DNA of 64,000 nucleotides, from contig JAYKKI010000004.1 of the NCBI GenBank assembly GCA_039881145.1, forward strand, positions 46,224,001 to 46,288,000, read 5' to 3'. Each line of letters begins with the position of its first letter. Within the stretch, counting starts at the first letter, position 1. This DNA comes from Druceiella hillmani (Eukaryota > Arthropoda > Insecta > Lepidoptera > Hepialidae). A program made the translations under genes and the position numbers. Of the stretch, positions 50,400 through 63,044 are shown in pieces. The notes below the pieces were generated by a model. It did not search any database. It saw only the letters and a program-made list of their open reading frames with translations, and was not told the origin of the DNA.

Positions 50400-53300
50400 G
50401 AATTTGAATAAAATATAAATAATGTAGTATTGTTGTGAATAAAAATTAAGTGAGAATATTAACCCTTCGATAGTGTAACATAAACCTAAATTATTCAGAA
50501 CTGAAGGGTTATATAATTACACTTGAACTCTTTCAATCTCACTGCGACGTAGGATTTTTTTATTGATTTTAAAAAGACTGAATGTCTTCTTTCTATTAAC
50601 GTGCTGAAATTGGATATTACTTTCGCAATATCCAATAAAAATTATTGTTTTCGCAATATGCAATAAAAATTACTTCACTGAGTCCAGCATCCCGTTTCTT
50701 TACCGGTCTTTTCCATAGATGAGCCGTTCCTTCACAGCCAAAGACTATTTGATGAATAATATCTAGTGTTTATTATGACCACCCTTCTTCTGGAGTTTTG
50801 TATGCCCATGTTGGGGCTCTGTTGATGAGTTAAGTGTGTGCCCATCATTGGTTGATAGACTGACATGAAGTATCAGGCACTTTGTCTTTTCACCTAGTGG
50901 TTGTTAATGCGGTCTGTAACTCCATTCTGTTCTGTTCTGTTTCTGATTTCAGCACCTTGTTAGGAATTCAGTTATTATGCATATTTGTTTATGTACTTAA
51001 ATATATTATTTGGGGGGGGGACATTTTATGTTTTCTTCTTTATCCTTAAATTACTTAAGTTTTTCGTTACCTCTGATCTTTAAATATCCTTTCTGAATGA
51101 TTTTCTGTAGATTTCAACAAATATTTCGATGAACAGAGCAATGGGGTTTACATTAGACCACAAGTATCCTAGGGCACCAATTCAAGTACTTTTACTGTTC
51201 TTGAGACCCTTTGTGTTTCAGAAGCAATCGTATCTGTTTGCCTTCAATACCTTTTATATATTTTTCCTCTTGAATAATTGCACACCATTACATTTTCTGC
51301 AATTATATTTCATCTACGTCTGATCCATAACCGTAATTATTGTATACATTTAGTTCATTCATGTTGTTGATTAGACTTGCAGCAACTACATTTAAATTTT
51401 TTCTACTTATGATTAAACAACCTTTACATTTAATTGCATTTGATCGTAATATTTGAAAATTTCACTAACAAAAATAGTGGCCGATTTCGATATGCATAGT
51501 ACATTTGAAATGCAAAATGTTGTTACACTAAACTTGATAATTATAGAAATCGGAACTTATCTGACCAAACAATTTCTTTACATATTTTTGTCGTTTCTCA
51601 ATCCCCTTGCCTCGATAAGTTACGCTATTTTTGCTATCCAGTTGCAGTAAGTATTCGTTTCTCGTGCCGGAGATTTTTGTGTTTGATCATGTATATTGAA
51701 GCACCGATATTTATTTACAATTTTCTTTGTTGTTTGTCAAAGCTCTAAATGCGGCACGGTACATTAAGCTTTCTGTATTTCTTGAGTTATCTTTCTGGTT
51801 TCTTTCAAATTTCATTCCGTGGTTATGGGGGCAAATTTATTGCAAAAATGACACCGAGGTTACCTTTAAGGATTATAGTTATGTACTTTTTAAAATATTG
51901 ATTAGTTTCAAAAGCTTTTGCGTAATTTTCACCCATTCTAAAATCTCACAAAATTGTTTGCTATATATTTTGTCACTCAGTAAGAATATTCAAAAATCAA
52001 AACTAAAAAACCCACTAAAGGTCCCTGAATAGCAGAAAACGCGGAATTGATTGTTCTAAACCTTCTTTAAAGTTGATTTTCGTGTACATCTATATAACTT
52101 GTTGAATCTACCAGTAGCGTAACTTCCGTTCTTTCTTTAAAGGTTACGGATCTACGGCACGAACAATCAATACGATCTCAAAATTTCTCGTGTTGAGGAT
52201 AATTTTTGAATGCAAATTTATTTTAATTCATAGACTAGGGCTACTATAAATTACTAAACTACAATTAATTTGTAAAAAACACGTGAGTGACTCTTGCTTT
52301 CTTTGATAATTAACTCTCCAGATAAATATCCACATTGCCACCGCAGCTATTATTATCATTATATGGAAAAGAGTAAAATTAAAGTGACAGAGACAAGGAT
52401 TTTGTACAAACAGTCACAGTAAATATCTTTATTATTATCATATGAATAATATCTTGATTAATGTTATAAAATTCTTATATAATCCGTATAGAAAGTAACA
52501 ACATTACTAGATTACTAGCTTGTTATCAATATTATAAAATCCAAGTAGGAAGGGCAAAATGATTAGCCTAATATCAATATTAAATTTTACATACAACGTA
52601 AGACTCATTATAGTAATATAATTTCACTTTGACTTTAGATTGGGTTCATTGTTTGAGAAATGAGCCATCGGAACAAATTCAAATTAATATCGCTATGTTG
52701 AAATATTATATCTTTCATAGGCAAGTAAAGTGGGCAATACTTTTACTAGCATTTCATTTTAAAGTCCGCATGAATTATTGAAATCAATGAATGGAACAAG
52801 TAACAAACTAACAAAACTCTAACATGATTATTATTCAAATGACAAAATATACTTTAAGCTACACATGAACCTTAACCTCTACACAATATTGGGAAATATC
52901 AAAAAAATTAAAATCACATTTATAGTATCCATCTATTCATCAATACTTGCTGTATTTGTGCCATTCTCCAACAAAAATGTTCTTTGGTTGAATTATTAGA
53001 TATCAAAATATTTCATTACTTCCAATCTTTCTCTGAAAAAAATCAAATTATATATTTGTTTAATTAAAGTTGGAAATAAAATAAAAAAAGTTTAATAAAA
53101 CAAATTATGATGTACTAATAGCTCAAAAATAGTTATGGTTCACTAATCTGGGGCTTTACTCAGACTACAATGAAACAGTGGAGCGCGTTTCGTGAGAAAG
53201 TTTCTTTGGATGGAGCTTAGAAATCAAATTTGGTTCTCATAATTTTAATCGTTAGGCGGAACTACTGCAGGATCAGAACTAATGAATTGGAAAATGGGGT

Positions 53301-53465
53301 GAATTGCAAAATTTCTGCTTGTTGCCCACAAAACTAATTTAAAACCAGTAAATGCTTAAATTTCACGATTTAGACAGGGAGTTTACGGTTTAGACTGCAA
53401 CATAAGAACAGAGTAGTTAGTAACAGAAATACAATGACAAAGTCTATTCTTGCCATAATTTAGTG
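50400..53465. other. AT-rich stretch, no assigned gene
   Basis: 50670-50950 is less AT-rich but not assignable. There is a run of nine G at about 51012-51020, rare for this window. Frames at 51129, 51453 and 51727 (plus) are hydrophobic and unmatched. The second copy of the dispersed repeat pair lies at 52258-52355. Confidence 0.5.
52258..52355 (+). repeat. dispersed repeat pair, copy 2
   Basis: Counterpart of 49855-49950, 2.4 kb downstream in the same orientation. The longest shared run is ATCCACATTGCCACCG. Confidence 0.5.
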
Positions 53466-53467
53466 TA

Positions 53468-53775
53468 AACCAGCAGATCTTGAGTATACTTGAGACTCGT
53501 AATTTAATATAGAACCAGCAGATCTTGAGAATACTTGAGTCTCATATTTTAGTATAAAATCAGCAGATCTTTAATACACTTGAGACTCATATTTTAGTAT
53601 AAAACCAGCAGATCTTAAGCATATTTGAGAATTATAATTTAGTATAAAACCAGCATATCTTGAATATATTTGAGACTCATATTTTAGTATAGAACCAGCA
53701 GGTCTTGAGTATACTTGAGACTCATATTTTAATTTAAAATCAGCAGATCTTGAGTATACTTGAGACTTATCACAC
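53468..53775 (-). repeat. 45-bp exact-period minisatellite, 15-residue frame
   Basis: Seven units (the last partial) start at CAGCA/CAGCAG positions 53471, 53516, 53561, 53606, 53651, 53696 and 53741, always 45 bp apart with no indel. Because 45 is a multiple of three, one minus-strand frame reads the same 15-residue repeat in every unit (consensus near KYESQVYSRSAGFIL). It is open from 53777 to 53571, where a single TCA-to-TAA-type change makes a stop, and then open again through the remaining units. No flanking coding sequence, start context or splice site was convincing. It is either a coding-derived repeat now decayed, or a non-coding minisatellite whose frame is a by-product of a uniform unit. 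Confidence 0.85.
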
Positions 53776-53779
53776 ATAT

Positions 53780-56700
53780 TAAGTGAATATGAACTAAGTA
53801 CAATCTACTTTAAAACATGGGAGCGACGGGATACCCTATTCTCATGTCTTTTTCATTGCCGCAAGCTAAAATTTTGGGTGAAAAATAAAAAAAAATATTT
53901 TCAAATTCCCTTACTACTACATGCAGAATATTGTTTGCTAAACTTGAATTCTGTTCAACTTTTTAATTTCTATTTTACATCATGGGTGAAAATTTTATGC
54001 TTACAACATATAGTTCAGAAGCTAAAACAGATGACAAATTGCAAATAGAGAGACGGACAACCCAGTGAAAGCAATAGAATTTTGTTTGGGCTCGCCGGTA
54101 ACAGAACCGATATACATTCACGAAAAATCAGTTTTGATTAGGTCTATGTCACAATCAGCAATAACATCACATAAGTTTTATTCTTTCGCTTTATGCATTC
54201 CTATAATAATAAAAACATCGTAAAAAGCTAATACTTAGATTGTGGCAGTCAAAAATATCCTCCGGAATTGCTGTGACATGAGTTAAAATGTGAGGTATAC
54301 TTCTAAGGGGTGTGCATGCATTAAACATACACTGAAAATACTGAACGGTAACGATAACATTTTTTTTTGGTAAATAGACAGTATAACTATTTCCATAGTA
54401 TTTTATTTACATTTACTTTCAATTCTTTCGTCGTTTCGCTATCTGTAAAACTAATTGTATATGCTATTCTTTTACGCATAATTACAATACATTTATGAGA
54501 GTAAGTGAATTTAATTAAATTATTAATATTGGTAGAGTATAATAATGGTAGAGTAGAATATAAACCCATTACACATTAAAAACAAAAGTCCACTTTCTAA
54601 ATAAACTTAAATGGATATGTGAGTAAACTTATTTTTCGTGAGCGGTATAATGAAGGAGTTCACGAAAATATCGATTCAGGATTCAGGAAAATATCGATAC
54701 GCCACGCATCCCCGTTCGTCACACGTGCCGGTTCTGCTTATTTTGTTTTACTCCGTTTATCGAGTAATATGGGGCAGCCGCACAGTGGTCCACTAATTCT
54801 CCGACCCAAGTCTCTTTCCGAATTCGTTTTAATAACTCCAAAATTCACTGCAACAAATTCATAAATACAAATCTCTGCATTAAAAGTAAAAACTTAATTT
54901 AAGTAAATAATAATATTCTTAGTCAGAACTTGAACCACTATTTTACAACGTTTTTGTAAATAATTCGAATGTATAATTATTAAGAGTAGGTTATCTGACG
55001 TTCGTAGACTATTTAAAAATTTGCCAAATTTATAGAAAATATTCTAGATATTCCACGATAGCAGGAAAAACGCAACGTCTTATCGATGTGGTACTCCAAC
55101 ACAATATGAATTTAAATGCGAATAAACATTCTATTTTTTATTTTCCAATTTCAATAACATGAAAGTCAATTCTCCGCCGATATAAAACTTCTTAAATAAA
55201 ATAATATGAAGGACCTGAGAATAAATTAAGATTATAATTTAATATTCTACACACCTATAAATTTGTTCTATGTGTTTTGTTTTTTAATTGTTCACTGTTC
55301 ATTATACGAACTTAGGCGCGTGAGTTAAAATGGGCAAAACAATCTTTATTCGATAAATTAGATATTTTTATATTCAATAAATTAATATAAACTCAGAATA
55401 TTTGTGGAATATTCTGACTTTAACGAAATAATTCAAGATACATTTTTATATCAATCTTTATACAACGCCCGATCAAACAAAAATAATTTATTGAAGATGA
55501 GCGTATTTCATTTTAATGTAATCATTTTGACTCCACACTGAGAACATGTTACACGTTGTTTCTCCTTACACTCCAACTCGGAACAATTGAAAGTGATCCA
55601 TTGGGTCGAACATTAAATTTAATATTTTCCATAACAACCTTCGACGATATATCTCTCGTCTTTTTTATATTTCTGGCTGTCGCGCCTATATCTAGGAACA
55701 TAAAAAAGACGACGATTCGACAGATCAAATCTAACCGTAAATGAAATTGTTTGATCTGTGCGTTTATTTAGATCCACATCTTCATTATTTGGTCCTCTTC
55801 CTTGATCCTCAACTAGATTTAGAATAGATTAGCCAAATAACTGTCTTATTGTTTATGTTCGCATTCATAAATAATTGGATTCTAAAATTTAGTTCCCTTG
55901 ATTTAAATTATATCTTTTTTTCTATATTAAGTCAACATTAACATTAAAATTATCCAAATTTATTGTGGCATCAATATATGGTATGTTATTATGATGACAA
56001 TAACTTATATATACATATACGAATTTATTTTTATTCAAATATAACTACTAGGCATAATTGTAAAACTGTTTTCAATAGACTAAAATTTGATGACAAATAA
56101 AGAAATAAAAAAAATTAATAAAAGCAAATATGTAGACAAAGAAACAATATTTAATAACAGAAATAAAACCAAGTAAACGCACTTTTATTTTTCCCAAACA
56201 TATTTTTCAATAACTTAAGGGCTAAAAAGTAATTAAGGGTCTAAATTCTCAACAATAACTTCAATGAAAATGACAAATTGACGTCTTAAACAAACTCTAA
56301 CTCTTTTGACTTTTGACTCAGGCGTATAAGCCCGACGAACAAACATATCGTTAATACGCCTATCCAAATCTAAAAATAACCAGTGGGCTAACCCTCGCCC
56401 TCAACCTGACCAGGGGTATTGCTTTCATGCAGGAACCCTTTGTCGGTTCAGTTTTAAAAGTAAGATAAACAAAATATCTTTGGGCCCTTGTTTATGTATT
56501 TACCGCTCATTAAAACGATTTCGTATTTTATCATCTTCACCCCGATATTCTAATTAAACCGCTTCGTTTTCTAGATTTTGTTGTTTGTAAACATGTTAAG
56601 TTACATTCTACTTACATTCACCTGTTTCTTTTTAACTGCGTCAAGAAGTTGTGTTATCGATGTTGTTGAACCAATTTTTTAAAAACTATGGATGGTATTG

Positions 56701-59700
56701 ATGGTAGAGTATATCAGTTAAAACGCAATGACAGTTTATAAGTCTTTTAAATTATATGATTATGTCCTCATCCCATTAACGATGTGCGTTCAACTATAGC
56801 AAGATTTTTTTTAACAATTTAAATAATTTTGATTACATCGAAAAGAACACAAATAAAGCAAATACTATTCGCACATTTTTATTTAACCTTATTCCAATGT
56901 AAAGTTAAATCATTATAAGGTTAAAGCCAGCCGATATTGCGCAGCATCTTAGTTTATTTAATGTAATGCCAAAATAAGTAATGATAACAATATAAAAATG
57001 CAATTAATACAATTTAAAATATATCGATTGCCAAAAAATATTATTTGACACAGCACGAAGAACACAGGAATCGCTGAGCCCTAGAAACTACCATGTTTCT
57101 GAGTATGTGGAAAATATGTTCAACACGTAGTTATTCATATAATGAGGAGCGTTACTGTAAACTAAAAAGAACGATTTTATCACAAATTCGTCGAGTAGTA
57201 TTTTTATTGTTTTCAGTTTTATTTAAATAAGTATTTCGGGATGAGTATATAATGGTAAGTGATCTTTTTTTTTCATTGAATATTCCTGCAAGCAATTTAA
57301 TACATTTTAGTTCATACAGTTTTATAATACTTTGCTGTTAAGGTAATGCATATTATATTGATCATAGAATACATACTTTTTGTTACCACAGGTCATTTTA
57401 ATAACATGTTATGAAATTATTACGCTTTCATGACAAACGAGGAACGCATCTATTGTAGGATAAACTAACCCAAATTATTTATGGAAATTAACTTATAAGA
57501 ACACAACCATTCTTTAGCTAGAAGATTATAAATATATACTTCATATTTTATATCTTTGACAAATATTTCACGACCCATTCGTATACATTACAAACTATAT
57601 GGTTAAGATTATGTTTCAACGGTTATATGTTGTCTAAATCCACCAGCTAAAACGTCGTAATTTTTGATGTAAAATCTGGGATATTTTCTATTTACTCTCC
57701 GTCCAATTATATAATTCCATTCATGTGCTTTATCGCCGATGATGAATTTAATATGGAAAACTTTTCAAGTGGTGCACAATTACCGCCAAATTTAAAACTT
57801 AACGCCGAGTGACTACGTATTTTCGTTTATATTTTTAATATTTTTATTGAGCATTAGGATTATAATTTCAACCCTATTCTTTCTCATGATTGCTCTCAAA
57901 ATTGCTCTAGATCATTCTTAGTCAGTAATAAACTGAGTGAGAATTATCTGAAACCCATTTCCTTCTTCGATGTTAATAACACAGGATCATTGTCGGGTAA
58001 AACGACATCATACAATATGGTATGTAAATCATTCTCGGGTAAACGTCTTGATTCCTTAGCTAGATATTTCGACGTAAGATCTGCTTGATGATTTTTTCTC
58101 AATCCTGGGAGTAACTAGTGTACACTGAAGTATAAGTTACATTAACATAAATTCTGGAGAACAAAATTATTGGTGAAAGAGGTGGTTATTTCGTAAAAAT
58201 TTAAAATTTGAATAATATGAAAAGAAGTATAAATATCAAAATATACTTTTTAAAATGTAAGGCAGTGTTTATTAATAACCATCGACCTAATTTCTTTAAA
58301 TGACGGTTGTTTGCGACGAAATGTTTACAATACAAGATACTAACCCTTGTTCACCTGTCTCTGTACAGCTTTTCATCACATCATTCTTTTCTGACTATTT
58401 TCATCCAACAGCTTGGGCGATGAAAGACTAATCGCAATGACAAAAGGTTTTGAATATTAGATTGTCTTTTAGTGAGTCAGTTTTAAGGCCTAGGTGTTTG
58501 TCCCTACATAATAAAATAATTGTGCCGCACTCGTTTCCCGCCCGCACGCTAACACGACCTCCCACGTGGCACGTGGCACATGTTATTATTAATAGTATTA
58601 TTAAACTTTCTTTATTCTGACAATCACTTTGCTGAGACTGATGATTGACAAATTTAGTTATGTAGACAATCACATAGAAAACATCTGAGTGAAAAAATAG
58701 AAAAAAATTGTTTTTCACGTAATAATTCGACGTAGGACTGAATTGTATTATTTTTTAGAGCTTAAAATTGATCTGAATGGAGAGTGATAAAATTTTTTAA
58801 CATTGTGTGTGACCTAGTTTAAAATTAAAGAAAATTTATGGCAATGGTCGATAACGATAGCACGGTTTTCCAAATTCGGAAATATAACACCGGAATCGTT
58901 CCTCTACCATAAAAGAAAATAAGTTAGAAAATAAAGAAAAACTCGTTTTAAATGTTATAATATTTTAAAATACATATGCATACATACTTACGTACGTGAC
59001 TCTGATGTGTGTGTATCCACTAAAATTTCATCATAAAATATCTTTCCTTCATTTTATATCTTGATCGATTTTCATTGACTCTCTATTGAATGCCTTCGTA
59101 ATATTCCACCTTTTTATCGATGGGAGTATGAACTTATTTATACATTATGAAGGGAAGGATAAAATCTTGTTTTGTCTCTATCCCATACTGCAGATATTAG
59201 GCTTCCTTAAATTTGGTTTCCCCTTTACTCTCAATATCAGGCAGGCAAAACTATGAGCAACAACTAGTAAAATTACTTATGTACATAATTAAAAGGTAAA
59301 TGAAAAGAAAAATGTAATCATTTCAAAAATGAGAAAGTTAATAGGATTGTAACAAATTTAAAACAGTTAAAAAACTTGCTACACAAATTTAAAATTAAAA
59401 AATTTGGAATAAAGTACTACACTAAGCTCATCATATTTCATGTAAGTCAGGGTATATTTTTAAATCAATGGATTAATAATGGATATGCCAATTTCTGTAC
59501 AACGCCTGGGTTTTTGAAAAAATTCACTATCGATGGAAATAATAATAAATGATTTTAAATTACACTGCAAACAAAATAATAAGATTATATTGCAAACAAA
59601 TGAACCTTCCATCCGACCGCCATTCCATTCCCCGACGTTTAACAAAATTCGTCCCGCCTATAATTAAAATAAAAATAAATTTAACGCCCATTGTACATGT

Positions 59701-60165
59701 GTATTTAATATAATATTATATAAAAAAACAATTTTATTAAAAAAACTGAATAAATAACAAGCGCAAAGAAAACTACATGTTAAATGAGATTTTCAGACAC
59801 AGAATCCACTAGCTATTTTCCAGCATAAAACTTAAGGAACTGTTCAGTTCTAATTCCATGTTCTAATCCAACCTTCAGTGATACTGACGTAAATGTGATA
59901 GTTCGTGTTATAATAAGTAAATACCAGCTTCAAATTAAATTGTTTATAAAAATAAACACAAAATAATCTTTGAATTTTAGTCAATTGATAAAGTTGCAAT
60001 TGACTGAAAAATTTGTACTTTATAAATCTTTAATTTCATCGACACTTTCCCTGTGATACAGGAACAGTGTCAATAAAATATTAGTACGAAAGTGTGTGAT
60101 TTCAAATTTTAACCCAAGCGCAGAAAACAAACTAATTCTTGTTTACAAACAAACATCAGTTGGTT
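53780..60165. other. AT-rich gene-free stretch
   Basis: No recognisable exon or transposase. A GAGAGACGGACAACC patch lies at 54045. The 54619-54864 frame is less AT-rich but unmatched. Small inverted repeats lie at 55655-55775 (GTCTTTTTTATAT against ATAAAAAAGAC, and ACAGATCAAA against TTTGATCTGT). CACGTGGCACGTGGCAC lies near 58563. Confidence 0.5.
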
Positions 60166-60169
60166 AATA

Positions 60170-60750
60170 TTCACTTGCCGCAGTAGTGCTCGCTGCTTCG
60201 CATACCGCTCTGTTAACGCAGTGCGTAGTGCATTCATCCATTCATAGGCATACCGGATTCGAGAAGTTTTTCTTCTGCGCTTAAAGCAATATCAACAGGA
60301 ATCACAATAATAAGAATCAATGTACATATTAGATAAAGATGGCAATATGTTTACTAAATGCTTAATACATTTCTATTGTGGAGATCTTAGTGAAGCAACC
60401 TACACTAAATTGCTTCTCACGAATCCGGGAAAGTGGAGATGCCAGAGGAGCTGGCTAAAGGTTAGGTCGATTCCTGCTACGCTCACGCCCTTTACTGGAC
60501 GAGCTCCAGAATGGCCACGAGTTCTAACGTGAAACGCTCACCACTGATTGTTACCAGTCTGAATCATAATGCAAACCAAAGTAATATCAGCCATTCGGAT
60601 ACAAACGCGAAACTCAATCAAAATTATTAACACAGTTACTTGTTCATAGATTCGAAAGTTGAAACACTAAAAAATGTCTGGCAGTTTAATTTGAATCAGG
60701 CCATGCAAAGTTTCAATACATAGCTACAGTCATTGTGTCAACCTAACGTA
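60170..60750 (+). other. possible 5' leader of the LINE relic
   Basis: A less AT-rich stretch immediately upstream of LINE ORF1, including a 70-codon frame (60320-60532) with no match known to me. Its position suggests a LINE 5' untranslated or N-terminal ORF1 region. It ends with a CCTAA-rich run (60742-60761). Confidence 0.35.
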
Positions 60751-60761
60751 ACCTAACCTAA
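60742..60761 (-). repeat. short TTAGG-like run
   Basis: CCTAA CGTAA CCTAA CCTAA on the plus strand: four five-base units, one with a substitution. It resembles the insect telomere repeat TTAGG but is too short to exclude chance. Confidence 0.5.
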
Positions 60762-61219
60762 CTCTGACTGATTACAGCGCACACTCTGACCACCCATGTA
60801 ATATCATCATGCAGTTAGCCACGCGACACTCGCGTGACATTATCACAAGAGCGCGCTTGTGCCGCGCACTCACACCTGAATCGTTGCAGATTGCCGGAGC
60901 TACCCAGCACGTTTACGTAAATGAACACCTCAGACTACAAAACAAAGTTCTTTATGCAAAAGTAAGGAAAGGTAAATCAGAGAAGAACTGTAAATTTGTC
61001 TGGGCTAAAAATGATACTATTTGTGCTCGTAAAACAGCGGACGCAAAGTATTTGCTAATAAAAAATTTAAAGACTTTCTTAATTTATGCCTATTTCTATT
61101 TGTATTTATATTTAGAATTGCCAATATTTTGTGTTATTTTTCTACATATCTCCATATTTTTTGTTGTCATTATATTAACCCTTTTTTTATATTTTATGTA
61201 TGAAAAATCTTTTTGTTAG
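60752..61219 (+). pseudogene. LINE ORF1-like frame with FP-type C-terminal domain
   Basis: The longest frame in the window: open from 60752, first ATG at 60809, 136 codons from there. The segment HSRDIITRARLCRALTPESL, then HVYVNEHLRLQNKVLYAKVR (from 60908), then CKFVWAKND and CARKT (about 60989-61035) follows the FP25K-type C-terminal domain pattern. That pattern is IYVNEHLT..NK.L...R........YKFVW...G.I..RK. The domain is found in ORF1 proteins of some arthropod non-LTR retrotransposons and is thought to bind RNA. After about residue 88 the frame runs into an AT-rich hydrophobic tail that I take to be read-through past the original end. Endonuclease sequence follows about 120 bp later, as expected for ORF2. 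The upstream part of ORF1 is missing or unrecognisable, so the copy is probably truncated. Confidence 0.75.
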
Positions 61220-61339
61220 CTTTACGCGCTGTGCGTGCACCGAACTTTGTTTCAGAAGAGGTCTGCAATTAATTGTGTAAATTACGAAATATATTTCTAT
61301 CTTCATAAGATTAAGGTCTGGCAATGATCAAATTTGTAG

Positions 61340-62390
61340 CGGGATTAAAACTAAATTGAATGAACTATTTCTAAATATATTGGCAAACTACTATAATATA
61401 ATCTCGCTTGTAGAAACAGAGCTATTAAATAATATATTTAATTGAGAATTTATTGACAGTAGGTAAACAGTTTATCGCAAAGATAGACATGCTCACACGA
61501 GTTATAGTCGGAGTGGTTGTAGCATTAGCGTCTGGATATGTGGGATTGCGACAGACGGACTATGGAAGTATTGAGGTAGAGGAAACAATTTGAAATGTAC
61601 CCGTGGGTAAACACAGTCTATTTTAATAATTAACAGAAAATGGATACAGAACAAAGTGAAATATCTCTTATGAGCCTTAAACAATATAATCATGTGCAAA
61701 ATTATAAAAATAGATCCTTGGCTCTAGTTCTTACTAATAAGGGCGCATGGTTACTACAGCTGATCCAATGTTAAATGATAATCGTAACCATCTCGCTTGT
61801 ACTTTTATGTGTATTCCTAACATGACGCTGTCCGTTAAAAGACAAACAAAAATTAAAGCAAAAAATATGACTTCTATAAGGCCAATTATGAGGTAATAAG
61901 TAAAGAAATAAGTAAAATAGATTGGGATAACGAATTAAGGGAACTCTCAACGGAATGTACTGTGGCCAGATTTTACGACCTAATCTTCATTGTAATTGAC
62001 TCACTTGTGCTGCAAAGTACCACCCATAATACCAAGCATCCTGTCTGAGGTAATAAATAAAGAAAATACCAAGCATCCTGTCTGAGGTAATAATAATTAA
62101 TAAATAATACCAAGCATCCTGTCTGAGGTAATAATAATTATGAGGTAATAAATAAAGAAATAAGTAAAATAGATTGGGATAACGAATTAAGGGAACTTTC
62201 AACGGAACATACTGTGGCCAGATTTTATGACCTAATCTTCATTGTAATTGACTCACTTGTGCTGCAAAATACCACCCATAATACCAAGCATCCTGTCTGG
62301 TTTACCCACGAACGCATACAACTTTCTAAATACAAGGAACGAACTTTCCTGGAACGGAAAAGTTAGGACAGCATTTGTGCCTATTTATTT
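61340..62390 (+). pseudogene. LINE ORF2 endonuclease and linker remnant
   Basis: IKTKLNELFLNILANYYNII followed by SLVETEL (about 61347-61424) matches the N-terminal apurinic-type endonuclease of LINE ORF2, with ETEL at the family's catalytic Glu block (usual ETWL). Then come VALASGYVGLRQTDY (GGG-V-IA loop region, about 61520-61570) and RQTKIKAKNM. The endonuclease-RT linker is IDWDNELRELSTE...VARFYDLIF, closing with KHPVWFTHERIQLSKYKER (62285-62340). The linker region is duplicated (61884-62047 and 62136-62299). Frameshifts and stops make it dead. It is collinear with ORF1 upstream and the C-terminal tail downstream, so all belong to one inserted element. Confidence 0.75.
61884..62299 (+). 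repeat. 164-bp internal duplication with 17-bp sub-repeat
   Basis: 61884-62047 and 62136-62299 are near-identical (offset 252, only a handful of differences). The sub-repeat ACCAAGCATCCTGTCTG occurs four times at 62031, 62068, 62109 and 62283, the middle two within the spacer between the copies. Confidence 0.9.
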
Positions 62391-62669
62391 TGACAATATA
62401 CAAAAAAATTTTTTGTATTGAGTAATGAGAACATACAAAATAATTTTTAAAGCTCTTCCTTATCCTATTGGTGGTTGTATATTGTCGTAGCAAGTATTAC
62501 TTAATAAATACAAATGTGATGCCTCTATCATAGATGTTCATTATCAGAGTTAATGATTATTTTCAACATCTGCCAAGGTAATTATGACTATCCGTCTTTA
62601 CCGAGTCGGATAAAGATTCAAACTCCCAAACCAATACGTGGCTGGCTCTTATTTCATATCGATAAACAC

Positions 62670-62706
62670 CGGTATCAAAGCACCGTTACGGCGGCTTTTG
62701 ATACCG
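62670..62706. repeat. GC-rich 37-nt hairpin
   Basis: CGGTATCAAAGC pairs with GCTTTTGATACCG (one bulge). Inside it a second stem CCG/CGG encloses a TTA loop. It lies in a 65-codon frame (62553-62747), inside the gap where the LINE reverse transcriptase should be. Confidence 0.7.
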
Positions 62707-63044
62707 CCGTGCGACTTTTACAATACAGTGATGTTGTCACTTGGTAAGTTCCTTTATATCAGATGTGAACAGGCTCCGTGAAATTCGTGCACAGCGGATG
62801 AAACAGTGATTTTACTTTTCATTTTATTTCATTCATTATTTGTCTAAATTAGTTAACTAAAGCGCATTATGTAGATAATTTATAATCCATAATTGCAGCT
62901 TCATTTAATTGGTAAGTTAATTAGAAGTGTTTGCCGTATTCATTTTATGACTTATTCAATAAAAATATCGTTTTTATTATTTAAGTCAACAATGTCACAT
63001 TTATAATTGTATTTATTAGTTTATCTGATCTACCACTTCTGTTA

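Noticed and set aside
51453..52032. Possible two-exon membrane protein: hydrophobic frames flanking a GTAAGT donor at 51647 and an AG at 51741-51742
   Set aside because: The exon phases do not match across that intron, the second frame has no ATG, and no receptor motif is recognisable. Probably chance frames in T-rich DNA.
58428..58718. 96-codon minus-strand frame
   Set aside because: No motif recognised. The only unusual part is a CACGTGGCACGTGGCAC patch, too short to interpret.
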